A stretch of DNA of 64,000 bases from Trebonia sp963771985 (GCA_963771985.1 CAVYVO010000001.1:248001-312000), one strand, 5' to 3'. Positions 16,786 through 25,784 are shown, counted from the stretch's first letter. Notes: generated by a model not told the origin, from the letters alone. A program made the numbers and translations.

Positions 16786-19047
16786 GTGACGGAGCAGGAG
16801 CAGGGGTCGCTTTCGTTCGCGGGGCTGTTGCGGCAGCTTCGGGGCGAGGCGAAGCTGACGCAGGAGGAACTGGCGGAGGCGGCGGGCCTTTCCCTGCGGG
16901 CGGTCAGTGACCTGGAGCGGGGTATCAACCGCACCGCCCGCAAGGACACCGCGCTGCTGCTGGCCACGGCGCTGGAGATGCCCGAGTCGGTAAGCGTGCT
17001 GTTCGTGGCGGCGGCCCGCGGGCGCACCCCGGCCGCGGACGTGCTGACCGCCCTGCGAAGTTCCGGGCCGCCATCGGCTGAGGCGATGCCTCGGGCGTGG
17101 AACATTCCGGCGCGTAATCCGGCGTTCACTGGCCGCGACGAGCTGCTGGCCGCGGTGCGGGAGCGGCTGCGGGCCGGGCATGCGGCGGTGGTGCAGGCGC
17201 TGTACGGGATGGGCGGGGTGGGCAAGACCCAGCTGGCGGCCGAGTACGCGCACCGTTTCGCCGGGAGCTATGACCTGGCCTGGTGGATCAACGCCGAGCA
17301 GGATGGGCTGATCGGGGACCAGGTCGCCGGCCTGGGGCTGGCGCTGGGATGCGTTCCGGCCGGAACCGGGAACGAGGCGGCGCGGGCGGCGGTACTGGCC
17401 GAATTGCGCCGTCGCGACCGGTGGCTGCTGATCTTCGACAATGCCGAGGCGCCCGCGGACGTGACAGCATGGCTGCCGGGGGGCGGCGGGCACGTGCTGA
17501 TCACCTCCCGCGAGCGTGGCTGGGACGAGGTCGCCGCGCCGGTCGAGGTGGACGTGCTCACCCGGGCTGAATCGATCCAGATGCTGCGGCGCCGGGTTCC
17601 CGGGCTCACCGAGGCCGACGCGGGCCGGCTCGCCGCCGAACTTGGCGACCTGCCGCTGGCCATCGCCCAGGCCGCCGGGTTCATGGCCGATACCGGCATG
17701 CCGGCGGGTGAGTACCTGGGCCTGCTGCGGACCCGGGCCGGGCAGCTGCTGGACCAGGGCGCACCGGGGTCCTACCCGCGGTCGCTGGCGGCCGCCACCG
17801 CTGTGATAGCAGACCGGCTGGCCGGCCGCGACCCGGCGGCCGCTGAGCTGGCCAGCCTGTGCGCATTCCTGGCGCCCGAGCCGATTCCCGAATGCCTGTT
17901 CACCGGCGCCGCCGGCCTGCTGCCCGGCGAGCTGGCAGCGCGGGCTGCCGACCCGCTGGCCTGGCGGCAGACCCTGGCCCGCCTGTCGGGACAGTCGCTG
18001 GCCCGCGTCGATCACCGCGGGCTGCAGCTGCACCGGCTCACCCAGGCGATCCTCCGCGGCCGGCTCACCCCGGCCCTCGCCGCCGCCACGCGCAGCTGCA
18101 CCGAGGCGATCCTGGCGGCCGGCGACCCCGGCGACCCGCCCGATCCTGACACGTGGGCGCGGTGGGCGCGGCTGCTGCCGCACGTGCTGGCCGCCGACCT
18201 GGCCGCCACCGATAGCCCCGCACTGCGCGAGCTAGTCCGCCGCGCGTGCTGGTATCTGATCGAGCGCGGCGATTTCCGTACCCCGCGCGATCTCATGAGC
18301 ACTCTTCGCCAGCAGTGGCGCGGCCGGCTCGGCGAAGATCATCAGCACACGCTGATGGCCGCGCACTACCTCGCCTGGACGCTCTTTGACCTGGGCCGCT
18401 ACGCCGAAGCCAGCGACCTGAACAAGGACACCCTGGCACGTCGGCGCCGCGTCCTCGGCGACGACCACCCCGAGACCCTGAACTCCGCCCACAACCTAGC
18501 CATGGACCTGCGCATGCTAGGCGACGCGCGGGCGGCCCGCGATCTGGACCGCGACACCCTGGACCGCTATCGCCGCGTGCGGGGCCGGGATCACCCCAGC
18601 GCACTGCGCTCCGCGAGCAACCTGGCCGCCGACTTGCGCGCGCTGGGCCAGGCGCGGGCCGCCCGGGACCTGGATCAGGACACCCTGGAGCGCCGCCGCC
18701 GCGTCCTGGGCCACGACCACCCCGACGCCCTCAGCTCCGCGAGCAACCTGGCCGCCGACCTGCGCGCGCTGGGCCAGGCGCGGGCCGCCCGCGACCTGGA
18801 CCAGGACACCCTGGAGCGCCGCCGCCGCGTCCTGGGCCACGACCACCCCGACGCCCTCAGCTCCGCGAGCAACCTGGCCGCCGACCTGCGCGCGCTGGGC
18901 CAGGCGCGGGCCGCCCGCGACCTGGATCAGGACACCCTGGAGCGCCGCCGCCGCGTCCTGGGCCACGACCACCCCGACACCCTCTACTCCGCCAATAACC
19001 TCGCCCTTGACCTGCGCGCGCTAGGCCAGGCAGCTGATGCCCCGTAA
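16786..19047 (+). CDS. XRE HTH - NB-ARC - TPR protein (STAND regulator)
   Basis: About 753-aa STAND NTPase. An N-terminal Xre-type helix-turn-helix (LRQLRGEAKLTQEEL...LSLRAVSDLERG) covers residues 10-70. Next comes an NB-ARC ATPase with P-loop YGMGGVGKTQLA (Lys147), Walker B RWLLIFDNAE, HVLITSRERG and a GLPL-like GDLPLAIAQAAG. The C-terminal third is 42-residue TPR units (RxLGxDHPxxLxSAxNLAxDLRxLG). GTG 16786 is preferred over the upstream TTG at 16768, since a G-run (16772-16777) precedes it. Such proteins are thought to oligomerise on sensing a ligand through the TPRs and control transcription or defence. No effector domain beyond the HTH is present. The three central TPR units are nearly identical, so the array length may vary between strains. 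Confidence 0.85.
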   Translation: MTEQEQGSLSFAGLLRQLRGEAKLTQEELAEAAGLSLRAVSDLERGINRTARKDTALLLATALEMPESVSVLFVAAARGRTPAADVLTALRSSGPPSAEAMPRAWNIPARNPAFTGRDELLAAVRERLRAGHAAVVQALYGMGGVGKTQLAAEYAHRFAGSYDLAWWINAEQDGLIGDQVAGLGLALGCVPAGTGNEAARAAVLAELRRRDRWLLIFDNAEAPADVTAWLPGGGGHVLITSRERGWDEVAAPVEVDVLTRAESIQMLRRRVPGLTEADAGRLAAELGDLPLAIAQAAGFMADTGMPAGEYLGLLRTRAGQLLDQGAPGSYPRSLAAATAVIADRLAGRDPAAAELASLCAFLAPEPIPECLFTGAAGLLPGELAARAADPLAWRQTLARLSGQSLARVDHRGLQLHRLTQAILRGRLTPALAAATRSCTEAILAAGDPGDPPDPDTWARWARLLPHVLAADLAATDSPALRELVRRACWYLIERGDFRTPRDLMSTLRQQWRGRLGEDHQHTLMAAHYLAWTLFDLGRYAEASDLNKDTLARRRRVLGDDHPETLNSAHNLAMDLRMLGDARAARDLDRDTLDRYRRVRGRDHPSALRSASNLAADLRALGQARAARDLDQDTLERRRRVLGHDHPDALSSASNLAADLRALGQARAARDLDQDTLERRRRVLGHDHPDALSSASNLAADLRALGQARAARDLDQDTLERRRRVLGHDHPDTLYSANNLALDLRALGQAADAP
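18621..18998 (+). repeat. Tandem 126-bp coding repeats (TPR units)
   Basis: Three consecutive 126-bp units beginning at 18621, 18747 and 18873 are almost identical at nucleotide level. More diverged units flank them at 18495 and 18999. Each encodes one 42-residue TPR. Near identity at synonymous sites points to recent unequal crossing-over or gene conversion. Confidence 0.9.
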
Positions 19048-19210
19048 GGCCAATGGCAGGGAGTGCGGCGGGAACGCCGTAGGGGTGCTGGTCCAGGGTG
19101 ATGCCGACCGCGGTGAGATGAATGGCGCGGCACTTGATCTGCGGTTCCGCTCGCGCTACGGTCAGCCTAGCCCGATGCAAGCGGAACTGATGAGCACGGT
19201 GAGGTTGCCC

Positions 19211-20329
19211 ATGTCCACAGGGCTCCCCCGGTTGACGGCGGTCGCGGCAGCAGCAAGTCTCCTGCTGGCCGCGTTCGGCCCGCCTGCGCTGGCCGCAGCG
19301 CCCGCTACCGCGGCCAGCGGCCCCAGCGCGATGCTCGTGTCGGTGGCAGCCGTGTCCGAGTCGGACGCCTGGGCGGTCGGGTCGCTGATCGAGCACTGGA
19401 ATGGGCACAAGTGGAGCGTGGTGCCTGGCGCGAAGACCGGCGCATGTGCCGCCTTCCTGAACGGCGTGGCTGCCAGCTCCGCCGCGTCGGCCTGGGCCGT
19501 CGGCTACTGCGGCAAGAGCGCATCGCACCGGCCGATCATCGAGCGCTGGAACGGCAAGCACTGGAGCGTGCAGCCAAGTCCGGGCACGACGGCCAGCGCG
19601 GTGAGCCAGCTCAACGGCGTGGCCGTGACCGGTTCCAGTGCGTGGGCAGTCGGCGAGTACAAGTCGAACGGCCGGACCATCCCGCTGATCGAGCACTGGA
19701 ACGGTCACGCGTGGCAGGTCCAGGCCAGTCCTGATCCAAGCCCGCAGGGGGCGGAACTAGCCGGCGTCACCGCCGTGTCGGCGGACAGCGCCTGGGCCGT
19801 CGGCGCCGTGCTGACCGCCTCCCCGGCGGAGACACAGTCGCTGATCGAGCACTGGAACGGGCACGGCTGGCACATCCAGCCCAGTATCAGCCCGGGCAGC
19901 GAGAACGTCCTGCTCGGCGTGACCGCGCTGACGGCGACGCAGGCGTGGGCGGCCGGCGCTTACACCTTCGGATCCAACCTCGGCACCCTGGTCGAGTACT
20001 GGGACGGCACCTCGTGGCAGGAGCCGGCCACCCCCGGCCCCGATCTGCAGGACGTCCTCCTCGGCATCGCGGCCCGCTCGGCCACCGATGTGTGGACGGT
20101 CGGCACCCGCGCGTCGCTGATCCATCCCCGGACGCTCATTCAGCACTGGAACGGGACGCACTGGACCGTCGTCCCGAGTCCCAGCCCGTCGGCGGTCCAG
20201 GACCTGTTGGAGGGCGTAGCCGTGCTGTCCGCCTCTTACGCGTGGGCGGTGGGGTATCAGGGGCACTACCAGACCCTGATCGAGCGCTGGAACGGAACTA
20301 GCTGGAAGGTGCAGCCAAGCCCGAACTAG
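19211..20329 (+). CDS. Secreted seven-repeat beta-propeller-like protein
   Basis: 372 aa with a signal peptide (MSTGLPRLTAVAAAASLLLAAF, cleavage near ALAA). The mature protein is seven repeats of about 47 residues, each with a GVAxxSxxxAWAVG strand and an LIEHWNGxxWxVxPSP strand, which predicts a closed seven-bladed propeller. Such HWNG-repeat exoproteins are common in soil actinomycetes and uncharacterised. ATG 19211 was chosen because GGTGAGG lies six bases upstream and because it starts a normal signal peptide; ATGs at 19175 and 19190 are in frame. The stop codon lies in the 5-bp target duplication of the IS immediately downstream, so the coding sequence ends exactly at the insertion. Confidence 0.75.
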   Translation: MSTGLPRLTAVAAAASLLLAAFGPPALAAAPATAASGPSAMLVSVAAVSESDAWAVGSLIEHWNGHKWSVVPGAKTGACAAFLNGVAASSAASAWAVGYCGKSASHRPIIERWNGKHWSVQPSPGTTASAVSQLNGVAVTGSSAWAVGEYKSNGRTIPLIEHWNGHAWQVQASPDPSPQGAELAGVTAVSADSAWAVGAVLTASPAETQSLIEHWNGHGWHIQPSISPGSENVLLGVTALTATQAWAAGAYTFGSNLGTLVEYWDGTSWQEPATPGPDLQDVLLGIAARSATDVWTVGTRASLIHPRTLIQHWNGTHWTVVPSPSPSAVQDLLEGVAVLSASYAWAVGYQGHYQTLIERWNGTSWKVQPSPN

Positions 20330-22175
20330 CTTAAGTTTTAACCTGATTTCTATTCAGATCAGGTTATATATGGATAATTCGCTCATATATCTGATTGCTG
20401 CCAATGGAACGGCCGTTTCCCTCATGCTGGGTGTCGCCACAACAACCCTCAGTGAGAGGAAACGGCCGTGCTTCATACACTGCCACGGCCCGGTTCCCGG
20501 CTGCAAACGATGCCGGGAACCGGCTGCACCCTGCCTGACGGGTGCCCGGAGCCGGATCCGGCGGTGTTCGCCGCCGCAGTCACGCGGTACCGGGCTCTGG
20601 AGAAGCTGCGGGAGTTCCGGTCCCGGCTGTACGCCTGCCTGGCGCGGCGGGCCGATGCCCTGTTCGAGCTCACGGACGCGGTACTGTGCGCGGATCACGC
20701 GGTGGCGTCGCTGGTGCGGCTGTGCCCGGAGCCGGAGTTCACCCGCGGCCACGGCGCCCTGTACGACGCGCTGTCCGCCGGCCGGGTCGACGACGAGCGG
20801 CTGTTCTCCCTGCTGGCGGCGGAACTGCCGCCGGCCGTGGACGGGCCGGAGGCATCCGCGTGGATCGCGGAGCACGACCTGACCGGCCGCGAGACCCTGG
20901 AGAAAGCGCTGGCCGGGCTGGCCCCCGGCGACGCGGCGCAGGTGCGGGACGCGTGTGCCAGGTGGAGCCGGCTGCGCTTCGCCGCCGGCGCGACCGCCTA
21001 CCCCAGGCCGGACGCCTGGTGCTCCCCGGGCCGGGAGCACGTCCACAACGGCGCCTGCCGCTGCAAGGGCTCAAGCAAGACCGCCCCCGGCTGGGAATAC
21101 CAGTTCACCGCCGCCATCGGGCACCTTCGCACCGCGTGGGCCGCGCTCGCCGGCGTGGCGCGCACCACGCCCGCCACCCGGACAGCCCAGACGATCGCCC
21201 AGGTGAAGAACGTGCTGCGCCGGCTGCGCGCGGCCGGGCACGGGGCGAAGGCCGCCCCGCTGTTCGTCTCCGGCGCCGGCTACAGCGCCGCCGCCCTTGC
21301 CGACGGCCTCCTGGGGTGCCCGGCCCACGTCCTGGTCCGGCTCGCCGCCGGCAGCGTGTTCTACGCTGAGCCGGTCACCTGGGACGGCAAGTACGGGCGC
21401 CCGCCCCGCCGCGGTGCCGCGGTGCACTGCCTGGAGCCCGCGGGCTTCGCCGCCGCCGACGCCGGCAGCGGGCCGCGGGGCCGGAAAAAGCCCCTGCCCC
21501 CGAACCCCGGGCCCGGCGAGGAGCTCACCCTGCCGGATACCCCGCTCTACGGCACCGTCCGCGCCGAAGCCTGGCACCGCGTCTGCCCTCTCATCCACGG
21601 CGACCGCGGCTGGTTCGCCGGCCGGGAGAAACTGCCGTCCCTGCCCGGCACCCTCGTCCACGTCACCGTCGAGCGGCTTCCCGGCGGCCGCGACCCGCAC
21701 CGCGCCATGTGGCTGTGGCACGCCGGCCCCGGGCCCCTGTCCACCGACGAGCTGTGGCGCGCCTACCTCGCCAGGTTCGACATTGAGCATGCCTTCAAGC
21801 TCGCCAAGGGCACTCTCGGGCTCGCCGCCGCCAAGGTCCGCGATCCCGGGCAGGCAGGCCGCTGGGTGCGGATCATCATGACAGCCTGCGCACAGCTCCT
21901 GCTCGCCCGCCCGCTGGCCGCCGACCTCCGCCGCCCCTGGGAGAAACAGCCCGACCCCGCCCGGCCGCTGACACCGGGCCGGGTCCGCCGCGGGTTTCGC
22001 AACATCCGCCGTGAGCTGGGGACACCCGCCCGTGTCGCGAAACCCTCCCGCCCCGGACCCGGCAGGCCCAAAGGCAGCAGCAAAGGCCCAGCTCCCCGCC
22101 ACCTCCTGCCAGGCGAAGCCGACATGCCGCGCACCGCGAACACGCCTCTGACCAGGGAAAAGGTTAAAACTTAAG
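20330..22175 (+). mobile_element. Complete insertion sequence, 15-bp TIRs, 5-bp TSD
   Basis: The 1846-bp element is bounded by perfect 15-bp terminal inverted repeats CTTAAGTTTTAACCT (20330-20344 and 22161-22175). It is flanked by the direct repeat ACTAG (20325-20329 and 22176-22180). A subterminal hairpin follows the left TIR (ACCTGAT at 20341 with ATCAGGT at 20358). One transposase gene fills it, and its TAA stop lies inside the right TIR. Intact ends and duplication indicate a relatively recent insertion. Confidence 0.92.
20468..22174 (+). CDS. IS4-superfamily-like transposase, catalytic Asp residues apparently replaced
   Basis: 568-aa transposase filling the IS. The glutamate block is present: YLARFDIEHAFKLAKG with Glu440, matching the Y-x2-R-x2-IE-x2-F-x2-K pattern of IS4-superfamily (IS701-like) enzymes. 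In the family as I recall it, the first Asp lies in a VDVxxWLRPD segment and the second in SDAGYD. The corresponding places here read AGATAYPRPD (Gly174) and SGAGYS (Gly269). If that alignment is right, two of three catalytic acids are missing. The start is GTG at 20468, and the stop is in the right TIR. The Pro/Arg/Lys-rich C-terminus is typical. Confidence 0.75.
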   Translation: MLHTLPRPGSRLQTMPGTGCTLPDGCPEPDPAVFAAAVTRYRALEKLREFRSRLYACLARRADALFELTDAVLCADHAVASLVRLCPEPEFTRGHGALYDALSAGRVDDERLFSLLAAELPPAVDGPEASAWIAEHDLTGRETLEKALAGLAPGDAAQVRDACARWSRLRFAAGATAYPRPDAWCSPGREHVHNGACRCKGSSKTAPGWEYQFTAAIGHLRTAWAALAGVARTTPATRTAQTIAQVKNVLRRLRAAGHGAKAAPLFVSGAGYSAAALADGLLGCPAHVLVRLAAGSVFYAEPVTWDGKYGRPPRRGAAVHCLEPAGFAAADAGSGPRGRKKPLPPNPGPGEELTLPDTPLYGTVRAEAWHRVCPLIHGDRGWFAGREKLPSLPGTLVHVTVERLPGGRDPHRAMWLWHAGPGPLSTDELWRAYLARFDIEHAFKLAKGTLGLAAAKVRDPGQAGRWVRIIMTACAQLLLARPLAADLRRPWEKQPDPARPLTPGRVRRGFRNIRRELGTPARVAKPSRPGPGRPKGSSKGPAPRHLLPGEADMPRTANTPLTREKVKT

Positions 22176-22739
22176 ACTAGGGCCTGTCGGTTATCTAGCT
22201 GGCCGTCTCGAGGGTGTCGCCGGGCGCGTCTTCCCCGTGGGCGTGTGTGGTGTGACATCAGTTGCCAGGGGGACTGCCCGTGCGAGCCGTTCCGTGATCG
22301 CGAAGGTTTTTCGTACGTATAGGATGAATTTCTTACGTCGTAAAAAATGTTTTCGCGATAATGCGGCACGGTGGCCTGCTGCCGGGCCCGGGAGGCTGGC
22401 CGGCTGTGGCCTATGCGATGGGAGAGGCCGCAGGTGACCCTCCGGCGTGTCGGATGGCGCCTCCGCCGTGATGGCTACGTATTCCGCGTAAGTCCTCGGC
22501 GGAGATGTAGCATTTGCGAATAAGTCGGTCAGTCCTCTCGGCTGCGGATCCGGTGAGACTCGATCAGACAGCGGAGAATCACCGCACGGCTGTGTCCGGA
22601 GGAGATGCGTCGTCGGGCTTGGCTGACCCCGGCCGCAGCCTGGTCTGCCAACCTGAATGATTCCGCGAGGTCAGGGGCTCGACAGAGCCACCAGCCCGAG
22701 CCGCTCTCCGAGGCGGTCAACGCGTAAGGAACGGCACCC
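22176..22739. other. Intergenic, contains AT-rich inverted repeat 22295-22362
   Basis: No credible gene is seen. An imperfect inverted repeat with arms of about 25 bases (22295-22319 and 22333-22362; core TCGCGAA...TTTTT and its complement, ends ACGTA/TACGT) stands out for low GC in this GC-rich window. It could be a decayed transposon end or a regulatory cruciform. Confidence 0.5.
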
Positions 22740-23483
22740 ATGCCTAACGAGCGAGTAGGCGACCCTGGCAACCGAGGAAGCACGATCGCTGGCCTCGCCG
22801 AGGCCGCCGGTCCCGGCTCAGTCGATGGCCGCCACCTTCTACTGGTCGGCGCGGGGCCTGGCCTTGGAATGGCCGTGGCACGTCGCTTCGCCGTGGGCGG
22901 CTACCGGGTAACCCTGGTGGCGCGTAGCACGGACAGCCTCGGCGACCTCGCGGGCACCTTGGCCGATACCGGTGCCAAGATCAACACCATCGCGGCCGAT
23001 GCCAGCGATCCCGATGGCCTGGGCGCCCGAATGAGGGAGCTCTATCTCCGAAATGGCGCACCGGGCGTCATCGTCTATAACGCCGTCATGGGAGCTCCAG
23101 ACCAGCTGCTGAGCTCAAGTGTCGCCCACCTCCAGGCGGCGTATTCAGTAGATGTCATCAGCGCCATCGTCGTCGCGCAGGTGGCCGCCCCGGCCATGCG
23201 GGCCGCCGGCTTCGGGACCATCCTCGTCACCGGGGGCGGGTTCGCCGACCACCCGATCCCGGCCCTTGCGATCGTTTCCCTCGGCAAGGCCGCTCTCCGG
23301 TCGGCCGCGACAATGCTCGGCGCTGACCTGGAACCGGACGGTATCCGTGTGGCCACACTGACGATCGCAGGGCAGATAGTTACAGGTACTTCCTTTGACC
23401 CGGAGCGCATCGCCGAACGCTACTGGGAGGTTGTCCACGTGGACGGTCCATGGCAGGCAGAATTCCGATTTACCGGCGAGTAA
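22740..23483 (+). CDS. SDR-fold protein lacking the catalytic Tyr
   Basis: 247-aa Rossmann-fold protein of the short-chain dehydrogenase family. The dinucleotide-binding loop GAGPGLG is at about residues 38-44, VARS follows strand 2 (NADPH-like basic residue) and the DASDPDGL acidic loop is present. The usual YxxxK motif reads VSLGK: Lys183 is kept but position 179 is Val rather than Tyr. The preceding Ser position lies in a glycine run (VTGGGF). It may therefore bind a cofactor without classical dehydrogenase chemistry. The N-terminal 30 residues are extra. It stands alone between an IS and the DUF6398 module. Confidence 0.7.
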   Translation: MPNERVGDPGNRGSTIAGLAEAAGPGSVDGRHLLLVGAGPGLGMAVARRFAVGGYRVTLVARSTDSLGDLAGTLADTGAKINTIAADASDPDGLGARMRELYLRNGAPGVIVYNAVMGAPDQLLSSSVAHLQAAYSVDVISAIVVAQVAAPAMRAAGFGTILVTGGGFADHPIPALAIVSLGKAALRSAATMLGADLEPDGIRVATLTIAGQIVTGTSFDPERIAERYWEVVHVDGPWQAEFRFTGE

Positions 23484-23672
23484 GCGACGTCTACGACACC
23501 CATGACATCTCCGCGGACAGGCATCGAAATGGCCGATGGGGGCAGTATCGTTGCCATCTGCGCCCTGGGACGTCAGGTGAGCAGCGTTGTGGATCCCCTG
23601 CTGCCGACGCCGCCGCCTAAAGGCGCAGAGTGGATCTAGGCCTATCGTCTCGTCGTTGGCTGGCTGGTGCGG

Positions 23673-23990
23673 ATGGGAAAGTCACAGAAGGCGCTTTCGC
23701 CTCGGGTCCGGGCCTGGGTTGAGGCGCGCGAGCGGCACCGCCTCTCGCACGCGCAGGTGCAGATGGCCCGTGAACTCGGGCTGAACCCGGGGAAGCTCGG
23801 CAAGATCAGCAATCACCGGCAAGAGCCCTGGAAGGCGCCGCTGCCGCAGTTCATCGAGCACCTCTACCTCAAGCGGTTTGGCCGGGAGCGGCCCCAGGCC
23901 GTCACGCCGGCAGAGAAATGGGAGGGGCCGGCGGCTGCGAAGAAACCGGCGCGGAATGCTGTCGCCACAAACGTCCGCACTGAGCAATGA
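23673..23990 (+). CDS. Small conserved basic protein, first gene of DUF6398 module
   Basis: 105-aa basic protein starting MGKSQKALSPRVRAWVEARE, with a helix-rich SHAQVQMARELGLNPGKLGKI segment that looks like a helix-turn-helix, then EPWKAPLPQFIEHLYLKRFG. I recognise this as a widespread conserved family without known function. ATG 23673 matches the usual family start; GTG 23667 is also in frame. Its last 35 bases overlap the next gene in another frame, so they are probably co-translated. Confidence 0.65.
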   Translation: MGKSQKALSPRVRAWVEARERHRLSHAQVQMARELGLNPGKLGKISNHRQEPWKAPLPQFIEHLYLKRFGRERPQAVTPAEKWEGPAAAKKPARNAVATNVRTEQ

Positions 23991-25740
23991 GGACCGGGTT
24001 GCCGTGATCGCGCTTGATGAGCTGAAGATTCCCAAGGGACTGCGGCCCGTGGTTGATGAGATCGTTGGCATCACCGACTCGGTGTGCCTGTCCGCCCTCG
24101 ACGAGGAGTACGCCGATCTCGCCCGGCGGGCGGTGGCGAAGCTGGCGCGCAAGCGGCCCTCGCCGCTGCACTCCGGCCGCCGTGCCACGTGGGCGGCCGG
24201 GGTGGTGTACGCGCTGGGCCAGGCCAACTTCCTGTCCGACCCAGCGAGCGAGCCGTGCGTGACCGCTGATCAGCTCAGTGCGGCGTTCGACGTGGCCAAG
24301 AGCACCATGAGCAGCAAGGCCAGGCAGGTCCGCGATCTGCTGCGGATCAGTCACTTCTCGCCGGAGTTCCAGCGCGCCGACGTGACCGCGAAGAACCCGC
24401 TTGTCTGGATCATCGAGGTGAACGGCCTGGCCGTGGATGCCCGGCACGTTCCGCTCGACATCCAGGTGGAGGCCTTCCAGCGGGGGCTCATCCCCTACAT
24501 ACCGGCGCTGGGACCGGACGAGACGGCGGCTCACGCGGAGTCACAGGTGACCGGAACGCCGCCCGCTGCTTCCGCCGCCGCGCCGTCCGGGGGAGCAGGC
24601 CTGCTAGATCATTGCAGTGACCTCAAGCGCCAGCTGGTCGAGTTCGCCCGTTCCCGGCGCTTCTCGCGGCAGCTTGGCCAGGCGCTCAGGGAAGGCTCCG
24701 GCGGTAAGGCCGTTGATGAATCCGAGTTCATCAACATCATCGACCACTTCATCTTGCAGCGTCCTCTTCCTGGCGGGCGTACCGTCGTGGAGACATTCGT
24801 CTCGACGCATCCTGAGCTCGCGGAAGCCGATCGCCAGATGCTGCTCGGCTGGCACGAGGTGGTGGAGGGAGTCTTCGAGATCCGCGAGCGGGATGGCGAG
24901 GCGATCATCGCTGTCAATCTCATCGACGAGCTGACGTACCCGGTCTACTCCAATGCCGGCCCGGCTGCCCTCGCGTCGATGGAGCCGGGATGCTTCATGA
25001 TCGCCAGGATCGTGCCCATCGGCGTCGGCTGGATGCTCAGCGGGACGCAGCAGACGCTCGGCGCGTCCCAGCGAGCGGCGGTGCTCGAGGTGGCAGCGGC
25101 ACTGGCGGCCGAGCATCCGCGGCTGGTGTTCCGCAACCCCGAGAAAGTGACCCAGGGCTGGGAGCTGGCGCGCAAGCAGCGGGCGATGTTCATCGAGTTC
25201 TTCGGCAGCGACCTCATCGTCGTGCCGGGGCCGGAGGTGGCATCGCGGATGAACAGTTTCTTCACCTGGCACACCCGCCGGGTACTTGAGGAAGACGGCT
25301 CGGCGGCAGGCAGCCTCGACGCTGACGTCGCTGCCCGGACGCCGGCGTTCCGCGTGCCGGACGACCTTGCCAGCGCGCCTACCGTCGCATTGGCCTATGA
25401 CGAAACGGACGGGCTGACGTTCCTGGCCAACTTCGCCCTGGTGCAGGAAGCGTTCGAGGATCCCGGGCTCGCGGCCGGCCCGGAACACCGGCAGGCGGTG
25501 CTCGGGTACCTGAAAGCCGACAGCATCTCAGCGCAGCCGCTGCGGCGGCTGGCCAGGGCGGATACCACCCGAGCCAGCCAGCTCTTCCGGCACCTGCTGA
25601 ACAAACCCAGCTTCTCGTGGGAACGCGACGGCGAGGCCCTGCTGCTCGAGTACAAACCATGGTGCTTCGGAGCCAAGCCGCAGCCTCCGGTCACACCGCT
25701 GAGCAGCGAGCTCGCCAAGGCTCTCCCAACATCGGTCTAG
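23956..25740 (+). CDS. DUF6398-domain protein with long C-terminal extension
   Basis: 594-aa protein of unknown function. Residues ~10-165 match DUF6398: CLSALDEEYADLARRAVAKL, RPSPLHSGRRATWAAGVVY, ANFL, then PLVWIIEVNGLAVDARHVP and GLIPYIP. After an Ala/Pro linker, a second module (FVSTHPELAEADRQMLLGWHEVVEGVFEI, LIDELTYPVYSN, GCFMIARIVPIG, VFRNPEKV) resembles a family of hypothetical proteins usually found separately, so this is probably a two-domain fusion. There is no signal or membrane segment. The start at ATG 23956 is the first in-frame ATG giving the DUF6398 N-terminus and overlaps the small upstream gene. It is convergent with tetR. Confidence 0.65.
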   Translation: MLSPQTSALSNEDRVAVIALDELKIPKGLRPVVDEIVGITDSVCLSALDEEYADLARRAVAKLARKRPSPLHSGRRATWAAGVVYALGQANFLSDPASEPCVTADQLSAAFDVAKSTMSSKARQVRDLLRISHFSPEFQRADVTAKNPLVWIIEVNGLAVDARHVPLDIQVEAFQRGLIPYIPALGPDETAAHAESQVTGTPPAASAAAPSGGAGLLDHCSDLKRQLVEFARSRRFSRQLGQALREGSGGKAVDESEFINIIDHFILQRPLPGGRTVVETFVSTHPELAEADRQMLLGWHEVVEGVFEIRERDGEAIIAVNLIDELTYPVYSNAGPAALASMEPGCFMIARIVPIGVGWMLSGTQQTLGASQRAAVLEVAAALAAEHPRLVFRNPEKVTQGWELARKQRAMFIEFFGSDLIVVPGPEVASRMNSFFTWHTRRVLEEDGSAAGSLDADVAARTPAFRVPDDLASAPTVALAYDETDGLTFLANFALVQEAFEDPGLAAGPEHRQAVLGYLKADSISAQPLRRLARADTTRASQLFRHLLNKPSFSWERDGEALLLEYKPWCFGAKPQPPVTPLSSELAKALPTSV

Positions 25741-25784
25741 GTTGCCTTCCGTCCGCGGACGATCCGTCTGGACGGCGGCGGTCT

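Noticed and set aside
15332..16789. Long plus-strand frame opposite the secreted eqolisin-like gene
   Set aside because: The minus-strand gene has a signal peptide and domain motifs; the plus-strand frame has no family resemblance.
18495..19020. Tandem 126-bp repeats considered as a non-coding satellite
   Set aside because: They keep one reading frame and encode canonical TPR units of the STAND protein.
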